A DNA stretch of 36,299 nucleotides from Planctomycetota bacterium (GCA_019186845.1 JABARW010000044.1:1-36299), one strand, 5' to 3'. Positions 8,482-17,198 are shown, counted from the first letter of the stretch. The notes: generated by a model not told the origin, from the sequence alone. A program made the numbers and translations.

Positions 8482-9159
8482 GTGCCATCGGCCATCTTGT
8501 TTGACATCTACGGTACGCTGGCAGATCACGCCAAGAGCGACACCGAAGCCATGACGCTGCTGAGGCAGATCGTGACTCGCGCGGGCATCCGTGTCTCCGA
8601 CCAGGCCATGAACGCGGCAGAGGCCTTTGCCGTGGATGCCTTTGCGCCCAACTTGTTTGAAGCCATCATCTTCAAGCTTGTGAACCGGGACAGCACGCTG
8701 GGGCTCAAGTGCACAGCCGAGTTCCGAAAGCAGTTCAAACCCAAGTTCACGGCCATCGCGGGGGCCAAAGGCTTTCTTGCCCAACTCAGACAGCGCGGAC
8801 TCAAGCTTGCGCTGGTCAATCGCCTGAGCGCTGAGGATGCCGAAGCCCTGGCAAAGGCCGGGCTGCTGGAACTGCTTGATTTCAAGGGCCTGCCCGCCGC
8901 CATGAAGATCGACATGCCCGACATGCGGGTGCTCGAATTCGTGCTGGGCAACCTGGGTCTGGCCCCCACTGATTGCGTGCTTGTGGGCTCGCGGCTGGAC
9001 AACCACATCCGTCCCGGAAATGAATTGCGCATGAAGACTGTTTTGCTCAAGGTGGGCAAGCATGGCACGCGCCAGATGCCGCGGGACCTCAAGGACGTGC
9101 CGGGGTATGAGATTGCGCGGCTTGAGGACCTTGAGCTTGCTTTGGCCGAGATGGGCTAG
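8482..9159 (+). CDS. HAD-superfamily hydrolase
   Basis: This 225-residue protein has the nucleophile motif FDIYGTLADH near its N-terminus (D8) and a late acidic motif VLVGSRLDNHIRPGNEL typical of haloacid-dehalogenase-like phosphatases. The nucleophile motif has tyrosine at the +2 position (DxYGT), so the usual general acid Asp is missing; this pattern is known from 2-haloacid dehalogenases and several uncharacterised HAD proteins. The cap is helical and lies between the two motifs. The start is GTG at 8482, directly before the conserved motif. Its stop is one base before the next gene, so the two are very likely cotranscribed and coupled. The substrate cannot be assigned. Confidence 0.85.
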   Translation: MPSAILFDIYGTLADHAKSDTEAMTLLRQIVTRAGIRVSDQAMNAAEAFAVDAFAPNLFEAIIFKLVNRDSTLGLKCTAEFRKQFKPKFTAIAGAKGFLAQLRQRGLKLALVNRLSAEDAEALAKAGLLELLDFKGLPAAMKIDMPDMRVLEFVLGNLGLAPTDCVLVGSRLDNHIRPGNELRMKTVLLKVGKHGTRQMPRDLKDVPGYEIARLEDLELALAEMG

Positions 9160-9160
9160 C

Positions 9161-9565
9161 ATGGCGGATCAGGCAACATCGGAGGTCAAGACCTTCAGCG
9201 TGGATCAGGCGCAGCGCGCCCTGGTCTATGTTCGGCCCATTCTGGAGGACCTGCGTTCCCTTTTCCGCGAGTTTACCGATCTGCGTGAGGACCTGGCCGA
9301 CAGGGCCCTCACCGGCGACAAGCGGGGCGAGAAGATTGACCGCCTGGAAGTAGTTAAAGACGAGATCATCCGCTGCAGCGACGAAATCGAGCGGCTGGGC
9401 GCCCAGGTCAAGAGTTTCGAGGAGGGGCTGATCGATTTTCCTTATCGGCGACCTTCCGGCACCATTGTGCATCTGTGTTTCAAGCTGGGCGAAGAGGCCA
9501 TTACGCACTGGCACGAGACCGAGGCGGGGTTCGCCGGCCGCCGCCCGCTGAGTACGTTGGATTGA
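9161..9565 (+). CDS. DUF2203 family protein
   Basis: A 134-residue cytosolic protein with a long N-terminal helical region (about residues 10-90, probably a coiled coil) and a compact C-terminal block containing LIDFPY, CFKLGEEAITHWHE and AGFAGRRPL. That C-terminal pattern is the hallmark of DUF2203, a widespread family of unknown function. The start is ATG at 9161, one base after the HAD gene's stop; a longer frame overlaps the HAD gene but is not conserved-looking. gatB follows after 17 bases. The HAD-DUF2203-gatB order suggests a shared operon, not a known shared function. Confidence 0.85.
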   Translation: MADQATSEVKTFSVDQAQRALVYVRPILEDLRSLFREFTDLREDLADRALTGDKRGEKIDRLEVVKDEIIRCSDEIERLGAQVKSFEEGLIDFPYRRPSGTIVHLCFKLGEEAITHWHETEAGFAGRRPLSTLD

Positions 9566-9582
9566 GCCTTCGAGATCGAGCC

Positions 9583-11049
9583 ATGGCAACCGCGACAACG
9601 GTGGACTTTGAGGCAGTCATCGGCCTGGAAACCCACGTCCAGCTCAAGACGCGTTCCAAAATGTTCTGCTCATGCAAGGTGGAGTTTGGCGCGCCTGCCA
9701 ATTCCCTGACCTGTCCCGTTTGCCTCGGACTGCCCGGGGCGCTTCCCGTGGTGAACCGGCAGGCCATTGAGTTTGGCATCCGCGTGGGGCTGGCATTGAA
9801 CTGCCAGATCGCCCACAGCATCCGCTTTCATCGCAAGAACTACTTCTACCCCGACTTGCCCAAGGGCTACCAGATTACCCAGCATGACACGCCGCTGTGC
9901 TTCGACGGCGTGCTTGAGCTGCCTGTCCGCGACGCAACGGGCAACCCCCGCGTGTGCCGCGTGACCCGCGCCCACCTCGAAGAGGACGCCGGTAAGAGCA
10001 TCCACCTTGAGGGTGGCACCCTGGTCGATCTCAACCGCGCCGGCACGCCACTGGTCGAGATTGTGAGCGCCCCGGATCTGCGCAACGCCGAAGAAGCGCA
10101 TGCCTACCTGACCACGCTCAAACGCAACTTGAGCTATCTGGGCGTCAGCGAACTCTCGATGGAGAAGGGCTCACTTCGCTGCGACGCCAACGTTTCAATC
10201 CGGCCGGTGGGCGAGTCGCGTTTTGGCACAAAGGTTGAAGTCAAGAACATGAACAGCTTCAAGAGCGTGGCCAATGCCATCAACTTCGAGATCCAGCGCC
10301 AGAAGCGAATTCTGCGCGCCGGGGGCACTCTGCATCAGGAAACACGCCTGTGGGACGAAGACAAGCTCGAGACGCGCTCCATGCGCAGCAAGGAGGAAGC
10401 CAACGACTACCGTTACTTCCCGGAGCCAGACCTCGCCCCCTTCGAAATCGGCCGCGGCTGGATCGACGAAGTACGCCGCAGCCTCCCCGAACTGCCCGAG
10501 AAGCGCCTGCTGCGTTACCTCGATGACTTCAAACTCGCTAGAGCTGAAGCCGACTACCTCGTGACAGAACGTGAGCTGGGCGACTTCTTTGAAGCTACCG
10601 TCAAGCTCTACGACCAGCCGCGCAAGATCGCAGCGTGGATCAGCGGCGAGCTGACCCACGCCTTGAGCGAACGCAACGCTTCGCTTGCCGACTTGAAGCT
10701 CGAGCCTGCGCGGCTGGTGGAACTGATCTCGCTCGTGGAGGCCCGCAAGCTGAACAACATCACCGCCAAGGAAGTGTTCCATGCGATGCTGGGCACCAGC
10801 GACAGTCCTGAGCAGGTCGCGCGACGCATGGGCAAGCTGATCGAGGCCTCCGGCGCTGCGGAAGACCCCGCGGTAGCAGCGGCGATTGCCGAGGTTATCG
10901 CCGAATTCAACGACAAGGCGGTGAAGGACTTCCTCGAGGGAAAGGAAGCCGCGCTGAAATTCCTGGTGGGTCAATGCATGCGCAAGCTCAAGGGCAAAGT
11001 AGACCCCAAGGAACTCCCGCCGCTGATCGAGAAGGCCGCCAGAGGGTAA
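9583..11049 (+). CDS. gatB: aspartyl/glutamyl-tRNA amidotransferase subunit B
   Basis: GatB is the kinase and tRNA-binding subunit of GatCAB, which converts Glu-tRNA(Gln) or Asp-tRNA(Asn) to the amidated form. The 488-residue protein starts at ATG 9583 with FEAVIGLETHVQL, followed by the zinc-site cysteines CSCK and CPVC, the GLPGALPVVN block, YFYPDLPKGYQI and the DYRYFPEPDL motif. The C-terminal third is the YqeY-like tRNA-binding domain (residues about 340-488). Since AsnRS is encoded upstream, the complex probably serves mainly Gln-tRNA formation; this is inference, as gatA, gatC and any GlnRS are outside the window. The Nudix gene follows after 29 bases. Confidence 0.97.
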   Translation: MATATTVDFEAVIGLETHVQLKTRSKMFCSCKVEFGAPANSLTCPVCLGLPGALPVVNRQAIEFGIRVGLALNCQIAHSIRFHRKNYFYPDLPKGYQITQHDTPLCFDGVLELPVRDATGNPRVCRVTRAHLEEDAGKSIHLEGGTLVDLNRAGTPLVEIVSAPDLRNAEEAHAYLTTLKRNLSYLGVSELSMEKGSLRCDANVSIRPVGESRFGTKVEVKNMNSFKSVANAINFEIQRQKRILRAGGTLHQETRLWDEDKLETRSMRSKEEANDYRYFPEPDLAPFEIGRGWIDEVRRSLPELPEKRLLRYLDDFKLARAEADYLVTERELGDFFEATVKLYDQPRKIAAWISGELTHALSERNASLADLKLEPARLVELISLVEARKLNNITAKEVFHAMLGTSDSPEQVARRMGKLIEASGAAEDPAVAAAIAEVIAEFNDKAVKDFLEGKEAALKFLVGQCMRKLKGKVDPKELPPLIEKAARG

Positions 11050-11078
11050 TTGCGAGGCTTGAGCCTCCGCGCGCGAGT

Positions 11079-11492
11079 ATGGACCCGCACAAAGTCAGCC
11101 TCCGTCAGGCCATCGTCGCCCTCATCGAGGACGGCGATCAGTTGCTCATCATTGAGCGAGGCAAGGAAGACACTTACGGAGGGTTCTGGAGCAATGTCAC
11201 CGGCGAGATGAACCCCGGCGAGGCGCAGCGCGCCGCTTGCGCGCGCGAAGCTCTTGAAGAGGTGGGGCTCAAGGTGATTCCCGTGCGCAAAATGTGGGAG
11301 AGCGTCACGCGCGGCGCGCATTTCGTGCTGCACTGGTGGCTCTGCCGCCTTGACGGACCGCGCGAGGTCAAGCCACAACCGGGAGAAGTCGAGTCTTTCC
11401 GCTGGGTGAAGTACGAAGAGCTGGAGAGCGTTTCTCCCATGTTCAGCGACACGCGCCTCTTCTATCGCGACATCTACCCCCTCGTGCGCTAG
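11079..11492 (+). CDS. Nudix hydrolase
   Basis: A 137-residue protein with a complete Nudix box GX5EX7REUXEEXGU between residues 42 and 64 (G42, E48, R56-E57, E60-E61, G63). Nudix enzymes cleave nucleoside diphosphates linked to another moiety using a divalent metal held by the box glutamates. The start is ATG at 11079, after the gatB stop; earlier starts lie inside gatB and add no recognisable sequence. A hydrophobic membrane-protein gene begins nine bases after its stop. The substrate is not identifiable from the sequence. Confidence 0.9.
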   Translation: MDPHKVSLRQAIVALIEDGDQLLIIERGKEDTYGGFWSNVTGEMNPGEAQRAACAREALEEVGLKVIPVRKMWESVTRGAHFVLHWWLCRLDGPREVKPQPGEVESFRWVKYEELESVSPMFSDTRLFYRDIYPLVR

Positions 11493-11501
11493 GCTTTTGC
11501 C

Positions 11502-12257
11502 ATGGGCGCGCTGCTCGCACTCGCTTACGCCACTGCACTGGACCTCTGGCGAAGGGCCAGCACGCGCCTTGTCGCGGTGATTGCCGCGCTCTTCATCCTC
11601 ACCCTGCGCTGGTTCTCGGCCTTCGGCCTGGGCTACGAAGTCGTTCAGCTCAAGGAACTGGGAGTGTATACCCTGGGACTCTTCGGCGCCGTGGCCGTCC
11701 TGCTGTTCTGCCTGCCGCGCGACGACGACGACAGCGATGCCACCGAGAGCGTGCTGCTGGTGCGTCCCGTCTCGGCCCGCACTCTCAGCCTCGGGCTCTA
11801 TCTGGGTCGGCTGCTCGCCATAACTCTCTATGTTCTCTGGGCCGCCGTGGCGATATCTGCTGCGCTGGCATGGTTTGCGGCTTCGGAACAGGAGATATTC
11901 CACTATCGTGGCGAAACCAGCGTGTGGGCCGAACTTGCCAGCCTCGCAGATCCCCTGTTCGGACAGTGGCTGACGCTCGCCGTCCTGCTGGCTTTTGCCC
12001 AACCCCTCTCACGCCTTCGCCGCCCCCTGCTGATCTCCGTAGGGTTTGCGCTGATTTACGGGTTGGGCTTTGCCGCGCCGGCGCTGGGCCAACCGCTCTC
12101 CCTGGTGCTGCCGGACCTCGCACGTTACGACCTTACGGCCAGCCTGTGGGGCAGCGCGAGCAGCGTCAGCCTGCTGTGGTTGACGCTGCACGGACTATGC
12201 TGGACGGCTGTAGGCATCGAACTTGACGCCATACAGTTGAGACTCAAGTCTACGTGA
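11502..12257 (+). CDS. ABC-2-type permease-like membrane protein
   Basis: A 251-residue protein with about six hydrophobic segments (roughly residues 22-40, 54-71, 104-126, 152-168, 174-192 and 220-240). Between the second and third lies an acidic loop followed by ESVLLVRPVSARTLSLG, which resembles the cytosolic coupling region of ABC-2 transporter permeases. No ATP-binding subunit is adjacent. The gene starts nine bases after the Nudix stop, so it is probably in the same transcript. It could be an orphan ABC-2 permease or an uncharacterised membrane protein; transport is not demonstrated by the sequence. Confidence 0.6.
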   Translation: MGALLALAYATALDLWRRASTRLVAVIAALFILTLRWFSAFGLGYEVVQLKELGVYTLGLFGAVAVLLFCLPRDDDDSDATESVLLVRPVSARTLSLGLYLGRLLAITLYVLWAAVAISAALAWFAASEQEIFHYRGETSVWAELASLADPLFGQWLTLAVLLAFAQPLSRLRRPLLISVGFALIYGLGFAAPALGQPLSLVLPDLARYDLTASLWGSASSVSLLWLTLHGLCWTAVGIELDAIQLRLKST

Positions 12258-12396
12258 TGGCAGCGCGGGTAACCTTTCACGGGAACACCGTTTGCGCTTG
12301 GCTTGCCGCTTTCTACTCTATGCGGTAGCATCTAATCGGACCAAATGAGTCGGCTATTGTCGGCTCGTTCTTTTGTTATCCGCACCTGGGGCGGCC

Positions 12397-13122
12397 GTGC
12401 GCTACGCAATCTTTGGCGACATCCATGCAAACCTGGAGGCGCTCACGGCCGTTCTTGATTTCTGCAAGAAACAAGGCGTCGACAAGTATCTGTGTCTGGG
12501 CGACATCGTCGGCTACGGCGCCAACCCCGAAGAGTGCTGCACGCTCGTGCGCGAGCTGAAGATTCCTGTCGTGGCCGGCAACCATGACTGGGCTGTATGC
12601 GGCAAGCTCTCTATCGAGTTCTTCAACACCTACGCAAAGCAGGCGGTGTATTGGACCCGTGATGCCATCAGCGAAGAGAACATGCAGTTCCTCAAGGACC
12701 TTCCACTGATCCAGGAGGTCAACGAGGAGATCACACTCGTTCACGGATCGCTGAACTTCCCGGATCTGTTCGATTACATCCAGACCAGCCAGGACGCGCG
12801 CCTGAGCCTGGAGAAGCTGCACACGCGCGTTTGTTTCCTCGGCCACTCGCACGTGCCCGTCACGTTCTTCTCCGGCCCCATGGTCAGCTACTCCATGAGC
12901 TACGAGATCAACCTCAAGGGGTTCGAGAAGGCGCTGGTCAATGTTGGCAGCGTGGGCCAGCCTCGCGATGAAAATCCGAAGTCAAGTTTTGCCATCTACG
13001 ACAGCGAGAAGGAGCAGGTGAAGATCCATCGCGTCGAATACGATATCGAAACCGCAGGCCGCAAGATTCTCGATGCCGGCCTGCCGGAAATCCTGGCCGA
13101 GCGCCTGAAGTACGGCAGATAG
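12397..13122 (+). CDS. calcineurin-like metallophosphoesterase
   Basis: The 241-residue protein has the full set of metallophosphoesterase motifs: GDIHAN (D8, H10), GDIVGYGANP (D36), GNHD (N62-D64), HGS (H116) and GHSHVP (149-154). These bind the dinuclear metal centre. The closest general match is the YfcE/diadenosine-type phosphodiesterase group acting on small phosphoesters, but the substrate is unknown. I chose the GTG at 12397, immediately before the conserved RYAIFGDIH; an in-frame TTG at 12373 would add eight residues of no similarity. It lies 139 bases after the membrane-protein gene, so it may have its own promoter; no confident promoter was identified. Confidence 0.9.
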   Translation: MRYAIFGDIHANLEALTAVLDFCKKQGVDKYLCLGDIVGYGANPEECCTLVRELKIPVVAGNHDWAVCGKLSIEFFNTYAKQAVYWTRDAISEENMQFLKDLPLIQEVNEEITLVHGSLNFPDLFDYIQTSQDARLSLEKLHTRVCFLGHSHVPVTFFSGPMVSYSMSYEINLKGFEKALVNVGSVGQPRDENPKSSFAIYDSEKEQVKIHRVEYDIETAGRKILDAGLPEILAERLKYGR

Positions 13123-13210
13123 TCTTCTAACTTTCAGCCCGGTGCAGCTCTTGGTGGCGAAGTCTGGTCGCTTGGACTTCTGCTTCGGAGCGCGGCGATG
13201 TTCTTGCACC

Positions 13211-14329
13211 TCATGAGGTGGCGGTGCCCGCCGCCCGCTGTGGTTCACCAAACAGCCAGCGCACGAACTTCTTGCCCAGGCCGTCGCGCACAATCTTCTC
13301 CACGTAAGGCTCGTCGCCGGCGGGGCGGGGCACTTCTTTGACCAGCTTGCGTACGATGTCCCGCGAGTTCACATTGTCAGCGTCGGCGTGGAAATTCGTC
13401 AGGACACGATGATGCAGGGCGGGCATGGCTATCGCGCGAATGTCACGCGGCGTAGCCTCGTCGCGCCCCTCGAGAGCGGCGCGAGCCTTCGCGCCGAGAA
13501 TCAGGGCCTGGGTGGCGCGCGGGCTGCCGCCGCATTCCACCATGTCCTTCACCATCAGGTCCTGGCTTTCCGAGGGCCGAGTGGCCCTGACCAGGTCTAC
13601 AGCGTACTTCAGTGTCTGATCGCGCATGTTGATGCGGCGCACCACCTCCAGCATGCGGCGCACGCGCTCCTCGTCCAGCACTCGCCCCACCGGCAACTCG
13701 AACTTGCTGGTGGTGTGGAAGAGCATGGCCAGCTCATCAGTCTGCGTCGGGTAGTCCACGACAACCGTGAACAAGAAGCGGTCCAGGGCTGCCGCCGGCA
13801 GCAGGTAGGTGCCCTCCTGCTCTATGGGATTCTGTGTGGCCATGACAAAGAACGGTCGCGGCAGGGGATAGCTGTGGCCCGCCACCGTCACGCAGTTTTC
13901 CTCCATGGCCTCAAGCATGGCCGCCTGGGTCTTGGGCGGCGTGCGGTTGATTTCATCGGCGAGGATGAAGTTGGTAAAGATGGGCCCGCCCAGGAATTTG
14001 AAGCTGCGCTCGCTCCCCTCACTGGCCAGCACGTCACTGCCTGTGATGTCGCTGGGCATCAGGTCAGGCGTGAACTGGATGCGGTTGAACTTCAGGCCCA
14101 GAATCTCGGCCAGAGAACGTATGAGCAGCGTCTTGCCCAAACCAGGCACTCCCAGCAGCAACACGTGCCCGCCCGCAAAGAATGCCGTGAGAACCTGCTC
14201 GACGACCTCATCCTGCCCTATGATGCGTTTGGAAAGCTCCGCGCGAATGGCCTTGTGCGCCTCGCCTAATTCCTTCAGCGTGCGGTAGTCGTCGCCAGTC
14301 AACGCGGGTTTGTCCAGTTCGAGGTCCAT
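13211..14329 (-). CDS. MoxR-family AAA+ ATPase
   Basis: A 372-residue AAA+ protein. Walker A is GVPGLGKT (residues 60-67), Walker B ILADEIN (122-128), sensor 1 lies in ATQNPIEQEG, and the MoxR-typical GPIFTNF and LLPAAALDRF blocks are present. MoxR proteins act as chaperones that mature or activate VWA-domain partners, often with DUF58 proteins. The start is ATG at 14329; an in-frame TTG eight codons upstream is less likely. It is divergent from a secreted HEAT-VWA gene across 257 bases and no DUF58 gene is next to it, so that VWA protein is a candidate partner (inference). Only 88 bases separate its stop from the convergent metallophosphoesterase gene. Confidence 0.93.
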   Translation of the reverse strand: MDLELDKPALTGDDYRTLKELGEAHKAIRAELSKRIIGQDEVVEQVLTAFFAGGHVLLLGVPGLGKTLLIRSLAEILGLKFNRIQFTPDLMPSDITGSDVLASEGSERSFKFLGGPIFTNFILADEINRTPPKTQAAMLEAMEENCVTVAGHSYPLPRPFFVMATQNPIEQEGTYLLPAAALDRFLFTVVVDYPTQTDELAMLFHTTSKFELPVGRVLDEERVRRMLEVVRRINMRDQTLKYAVDLVRATRPSESQDLMVKDMVECGGSPRATQALILGAKARAALEGRDEATPRDIRAIAMPALHHRVLTNFHADADNVNSRDIVRKLVKEVPRPAGDEPYVEKIVRDGLGKKFVRWLFGEPQRAAGTATS

Positions 14330-14586
14330 GGGATCATTATTGGAACGCTGCAAGGCAGTGCAAGCGCCATGAAATCTTGCATTTGCGTCGAACTCCCGGC
14401 GCCTTGGGACGTTGATTTAGTTACGGGAACCTATGCCTGTTTTCCTGCACCCCTTTGGCACGAGCCTTGATGTATCTTGGTCAAGTCTGGCAGCACGTAA
14501 TATATCGGCGCGGGATGCTACCCTTGAGTATCTCCACGCGCGCGAGCAAGTTACCTCTTGGTAGCAATGGTTTTCCGGAGATGGCT
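14330..14586. other. divergent intergenic region between moxR-like and HEAT-VWA genes
   Basis: This 257-base stretch must hold the promoters for both divergent genes. I see no convincing small gene. An AT-rich patch TAATATATC at about 14500 preceded by TTGGTC gives a weak candidate for a plus-strand -10/-35 pair. A TGGCAC-N5-TTGAT string at 14456-14471 resembles a sigma-54 site but lacks the essential GC at -12. Confidence 0.4.
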
Positions 14587-16332
14587 ATGCACATGACTTC
14601 GGCCAGAGTTGGAGCGCGGCTTCTCTTCGTCGCCCTGCTGGCCTTCGCGGCGGCCGCCTTCGCGCCGGCCGCAGGCTCGGCCCAGGACGCCTTCAAGGAC
14701 GCCAAGAAGGATTTTGAGTCCGCCAAGAAAGAAAACAGCGCCACGAAGATGGGGCGCGCCGTGGACGCCCTTGGCGCCGCGGGCAGCAGCGAAGCACGCG
14801 ATTACCTCATCGGCCTTCTGGAAGAAGACCAGAAAGCACGCAAGAACAAGAAGCCGGGCTGGCCGGGAGATGTGCGCAAGAAGCTGATCGCTGCGCTGGG
14901 CAACTACACGGATGACGACAGCGTCGCCAAACTGGGCGCAGCTATTCTCAAGTACGACAGCCTCAAGGAGCCGGCGGCAGCCTTGGACCAGTACGACCTC
15001 TTCGCCCCCCTTGCCGGCATGGAGAACAGCGAAGCGGCCACCAAGGCACTGATTGCAGCCCTGAGTGACGCCAAGAACCCCTACATCAAGGTGGCTGCGC
15101 TGGAGGCCATTCGCCGAAACGGCAACCACCGCTTCGTGGATGCAGTCTGCGCCATCCTGCGCGAGGACAACAAGGAGTGGTGGAGCAAGTGGAAGATTGT
15201 GCCCATCAACGTATTTGCCTGCCTTGAAGCCATCGCGACGACAGATACAAATGATGCTGCGGTCAAAACCGTCGAAGCCGTCTCCGACCTCAGCCTCAAG
15301 TGGTCCAATGACAAGTTCGATCCCGACGAGCGCGTTCGTTACTTCGGCGGGCGCATGCTGCGCGCAATCACCGGCGAAAACGCGGACATTACTTCATGGC
15401 AATTCTGGAAGTGGTGGGCCGCGCAGAAGCGCTCCGTTGGCAAGGTAGTCAAGGGAGACAAGACCCCTGAAAAGCGCAGCAAGACGGCCCCGGTTCCTCC
15501 AATCTTCAACGCACCGCCGGTAGGCACGCGCTTCGTGTTCTGCATTGACGTGTCACTGTCCATGAAGATGCCTCTCAAGATCGACCTTGAGGAAATCGAG
15601 AAGCGTCCCCCTCAGAAAGGCCCCACTACCAACGACAAGAAGGGCGACAAGGATGAGGACCCCGAGGTCAAGCGCCAACGCGAGGAAGAAGAGAAACGCA
15701 TCGCGGAGGAAGAGAAAAAGCGCGGCATTGACGCCCTCAGGAAACTGCCCTGGAAGAGCATCACAACCAAGATGGAACTGGCCCGCGAGGAGCTCGCACG
15801 TGCTATTGAGTCGCTGCCGGACAAGTTTCAGTTCGCCATTGTCACCTATTCTACGGAAGTTGACTGCAAGACGCCGGGCTTCGTAACGGCCGATGCCGGC
15901 AGCCGCGCGAAGTGGGCGAAGGCGGCCCGTGAACTGGAGCCCGAGGCCCTCACCAACATCCACGGCGGGCTCATGGCCAGCCTGCGCTTGAACAAAGCGG
16001 GTTTCAAGCGAGGACTCCCCGAGCAGCCCAGCGTCGATGAAGACTGCGTTCTCAACGGCGCGGACACCATCATTTTCCTGACTGATGGCTGGGGCTCGTG
16101 GAGCGACGACAGCAACAGTCAGACCGTCAAGGATCCCCGCGGCGGCGAAGGCATGGTCGGAGACGGCACCCATATCCTGGGCCCTGACATCTGGCCCTCC
16201 ATCGCCCGCCACAACCTGTTTCGTAAGGTCATCATCAACTGTGTCGGGATTGGGTACCACGACGCCGAATGCCTGCGCCACCTCGCACGCGACTCCGGCG
16301 GCGCCTATGTGGACTGGGGCTTCAAGGAATAG
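14587..16332 (+). CDS. secreted HEAT-repeat and VWA-domain protein
   Basis: The protein (581 residues from ATG 14587) has a clear signal peptide, with hydrophobic FVALLAFAAAAFAPAAG and a likely cut after AGSAQ. ATG 14587 was chosen because GGAG lies six bases before it; ATGs at 14581 and 14593 are alternatives. Residues ~40-260 are alpha-helical with HEAT-like units (for example NPYIKVAALEAIRRNG). A VWA domain starts near residue 318 with an intact MIDAS, DVSLS (D321, S323, S325), and a later LTDGWG (D500). Between the MIDAS strand and the first VWA helix is an unusual insert of about 50 highly charged residues, rich in Lys, Glu and Asp, probably a coiled coil. It is divergent from a MoxR ATPase. 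A strong terminator follows at 16350-16377. Role unknown; envelope protein-protein interactions are likely. Confidence 0.85.
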   Translation: MHMTSARVGARLLFVALLAFAAAAFAPAAGSAQDAFKDAKKDFESAKKENSATKMGRAVDALGAAGSSEARDYLIGLLEEDQKARKNKKPGWPGDVRKKLIAALGNYTDDDSVAKLGAAILKYDSLKEPAAALDQYDLFAPLAGMENSEAATKALIAALSDAKNPYIKVAALEAIRRNGNHRFVDAVCAILREDNKEWWSKWKIVPINVFACLEAIATTDTNDAAVKTVEAVSDLSLKWSNDKFDPDERVRYFGGRMLRAITGENADITSWQFWKWWAAQKRSVGKVVKGDKTPEKRSKTAPVPPIFNAPPVGTRFVFCIDVSLSMKMPLKIDLEEIEKRPPQKGPTTNDKKGDKDEDPEVKRQREEEEKRIAEEEKKRGIDALRKLPWKSITTKMELAREELARAIESLPDKFQFAIVTYSTEVDCKTPGFVTADAGSRAKWAKAARELEPEALTNIHGGLMASLRLNKAGFKRGLPEQPSVDEDCVLNGADTIIFLTDGWGSWSDDSNSQTVKDPRGGEGMVGDGTHILGPDIWPSIARHNLFRKVIINCVGIGYHDAECLRHLARDSGGAYVDWGFKE

Positions 16333-16349
16333 CCAGGGCACTCCGCAAG

Positions 16350-16377
16350 ACGGGGATGGCGATGCCGTCCCCGTTTT
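16350..16377 (+). terminator. Rho-independent terminator after HEAT-VWA gene
   Basis: The arms ACGGGGA (16350-16356) and TCCCCGT (16368-16374) pair perfectly, with an inner GGC/GCC stem around a GAT loop, and a run of T follows from 16374. It lies 18 bases after the HEAT-VWA stop and before queC, so it should end the upstream transcript. Confidence 0.75.
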
Positions 16378-16427
16378 GCTTCATTTCCGTTGGCAGCCGC
16401 CTCCCCCTTGCTTGAATCAGCGGCCCT

Positions 16428-17108
16428 ATGGCACGACCCGCTGTGGTTCTCGTTTCCGGCGGCCTGGACTCGGCCACGGTCCTGGCCTGCGCCCAGGTCA
16501 TGGGCTTTGACTGCCACGCCCTTAGTTTCGACTATGGGCAACGCCATCGCGTCGAGCTGGAGGCCGCCCGGCGCGTCAGTCGGCACCTTGGCGCTGCCTC
16601 ACAACGTGTGGTCAAACTCGACTTGAGGGCCATCGGCGGCAGCGCCCTTACGGCTGACATTGCCGTTCCCAAGGGCCGAAGCGCCAAACGAATGGCTCGT
16701 GGTATCCCGGTCACTTACGTTCCCGCACGCAACACGATCTTCCTGAGCTACGCGCTGGCCCTGGCCGAAGTGCTGGGCGCCCGCGACCTTTTCATCGGCG
16801 TCAATGCCGTCGATTATTCCGGCTATCCCGATTGTCGGCCGCCCTTCATCAAAGCCTTCACGGAGGTCGCCAATCGGGGGACGAAGGCCGGTGTCCAGGG
16901 TGGGCGCTTCAAGATTCACACGCCCCTGATCAAGCTTTCCAAGGCGGGCATCATTCAGCTTGGCACGGCCCTGGGAGTTGATTTCAGCCTTACCCACTCG
17001 TGCTATGACCCGAGGGGAAAGCGCGCCTGCGGCCGCTGCGATGCCTGCCTGCTGCGCCGCCGCGGCTTCAGGAAGGCCGGACTGCCCGATCCCACGCGAT
17101 ACGCGTGA
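16428..17108 (+). CDS. queC: 7-cyano-7-deazaguanine synthase QueC
   Basis: QueC converts 7-carboxy-7-deazaguanine to preQ0 using ATP and ammonia, in the queuosine tRNA modification pathway (also used for deazaguanine DNA modifications). The 226-residue protein has the PP-loop ATP-binding motif SGGLDS (10-15), SFDYGQRH (33-40), the [14 protein letters not shown] block, and [17 protein letters not shown]. The zinc-binding cysteines are C192, C201, C204 and C207 in HSCYDP and ACGRCDACL. No queD, queE or queF is adjacent, so it appears as a single gene between a terminator and a weak hairpin. No strong ribosome binding site is seen before the ATG. Confidence 0.97.
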   Translation: MARPAVVLVSGGLDSATVLACAQVMGFDCHALSFDYGQRHRVELEAARRVSRHLGAASQRVVKLDLRAIGGSALTADIAVPKGRSAKRMARGIPVTYVPARNTIFLSYALALAEVLGARDLFIGVNAVDYSGYPDCRPPFIKAFTEVANRGTKAGVQGGRFKIHTPLIKLSKAGIIQLGTALGVDFSLTHSCYDPRGKRACGRCDACLLRRRGFRKAGLPDPTRYA

Positions 17109-17124
17109 CAACGCGCATGGTCTG

Positions 17125-17156
17125 GCCTGCCTTCACGCTTGATTGCGAAGGCGGGC
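17125..17156 (+). terminator. weak hairpin after queC
   Basis: The arms GCCTGCCTTC (17125-17134) and GAAGGCGGGC (17147-17156) pair over ten positions with one G-U wobble and a 12-base loop. It starts 17 bases after the queC stop. There is no T run, so termination is uncertain. Confidence 0.35.
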
Positions 17157-17198
17157 AAGTTACCTTGCGCCGCAGACTGAGCCCCCCGGACAGCACCC

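Noticed and set aside
6906..8507. Long open frame of 533 codons on the minus strand
   Set aside because: It lies entirely antisense to asnS, has no family similarity, and is explained by the GC-rich codon pattern of the real gene.
12301..12335. Possible sigma-70 promoter before the metallophosphoesterase
   Set aside because: Candidate -35 and -10 boxes have poor spacing (15 bases) and poor match, so no feature was called.
12349..12365. Direct repeat GTCGGCT separated by three bases before the metallophosphoesterase gene
   Set aside because: Short, single occurrence and without a matched motif for a known regulator.
13207..13220. 14-base palindrome CACCTCATGAGGTG at the end of moxR-like gene
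   Set aside because: It includes the stop codon region, has no T run or loop, and could be chance; too weak to call a site.
14456..14471. Sigma-54-like TGGCAC-N5-TTGAT promoter before the HEAT-VWA gene
   Set aside because: The essential GC at -12 is replaced by GA, and no sigma-54 activator or enhancer site was seen.
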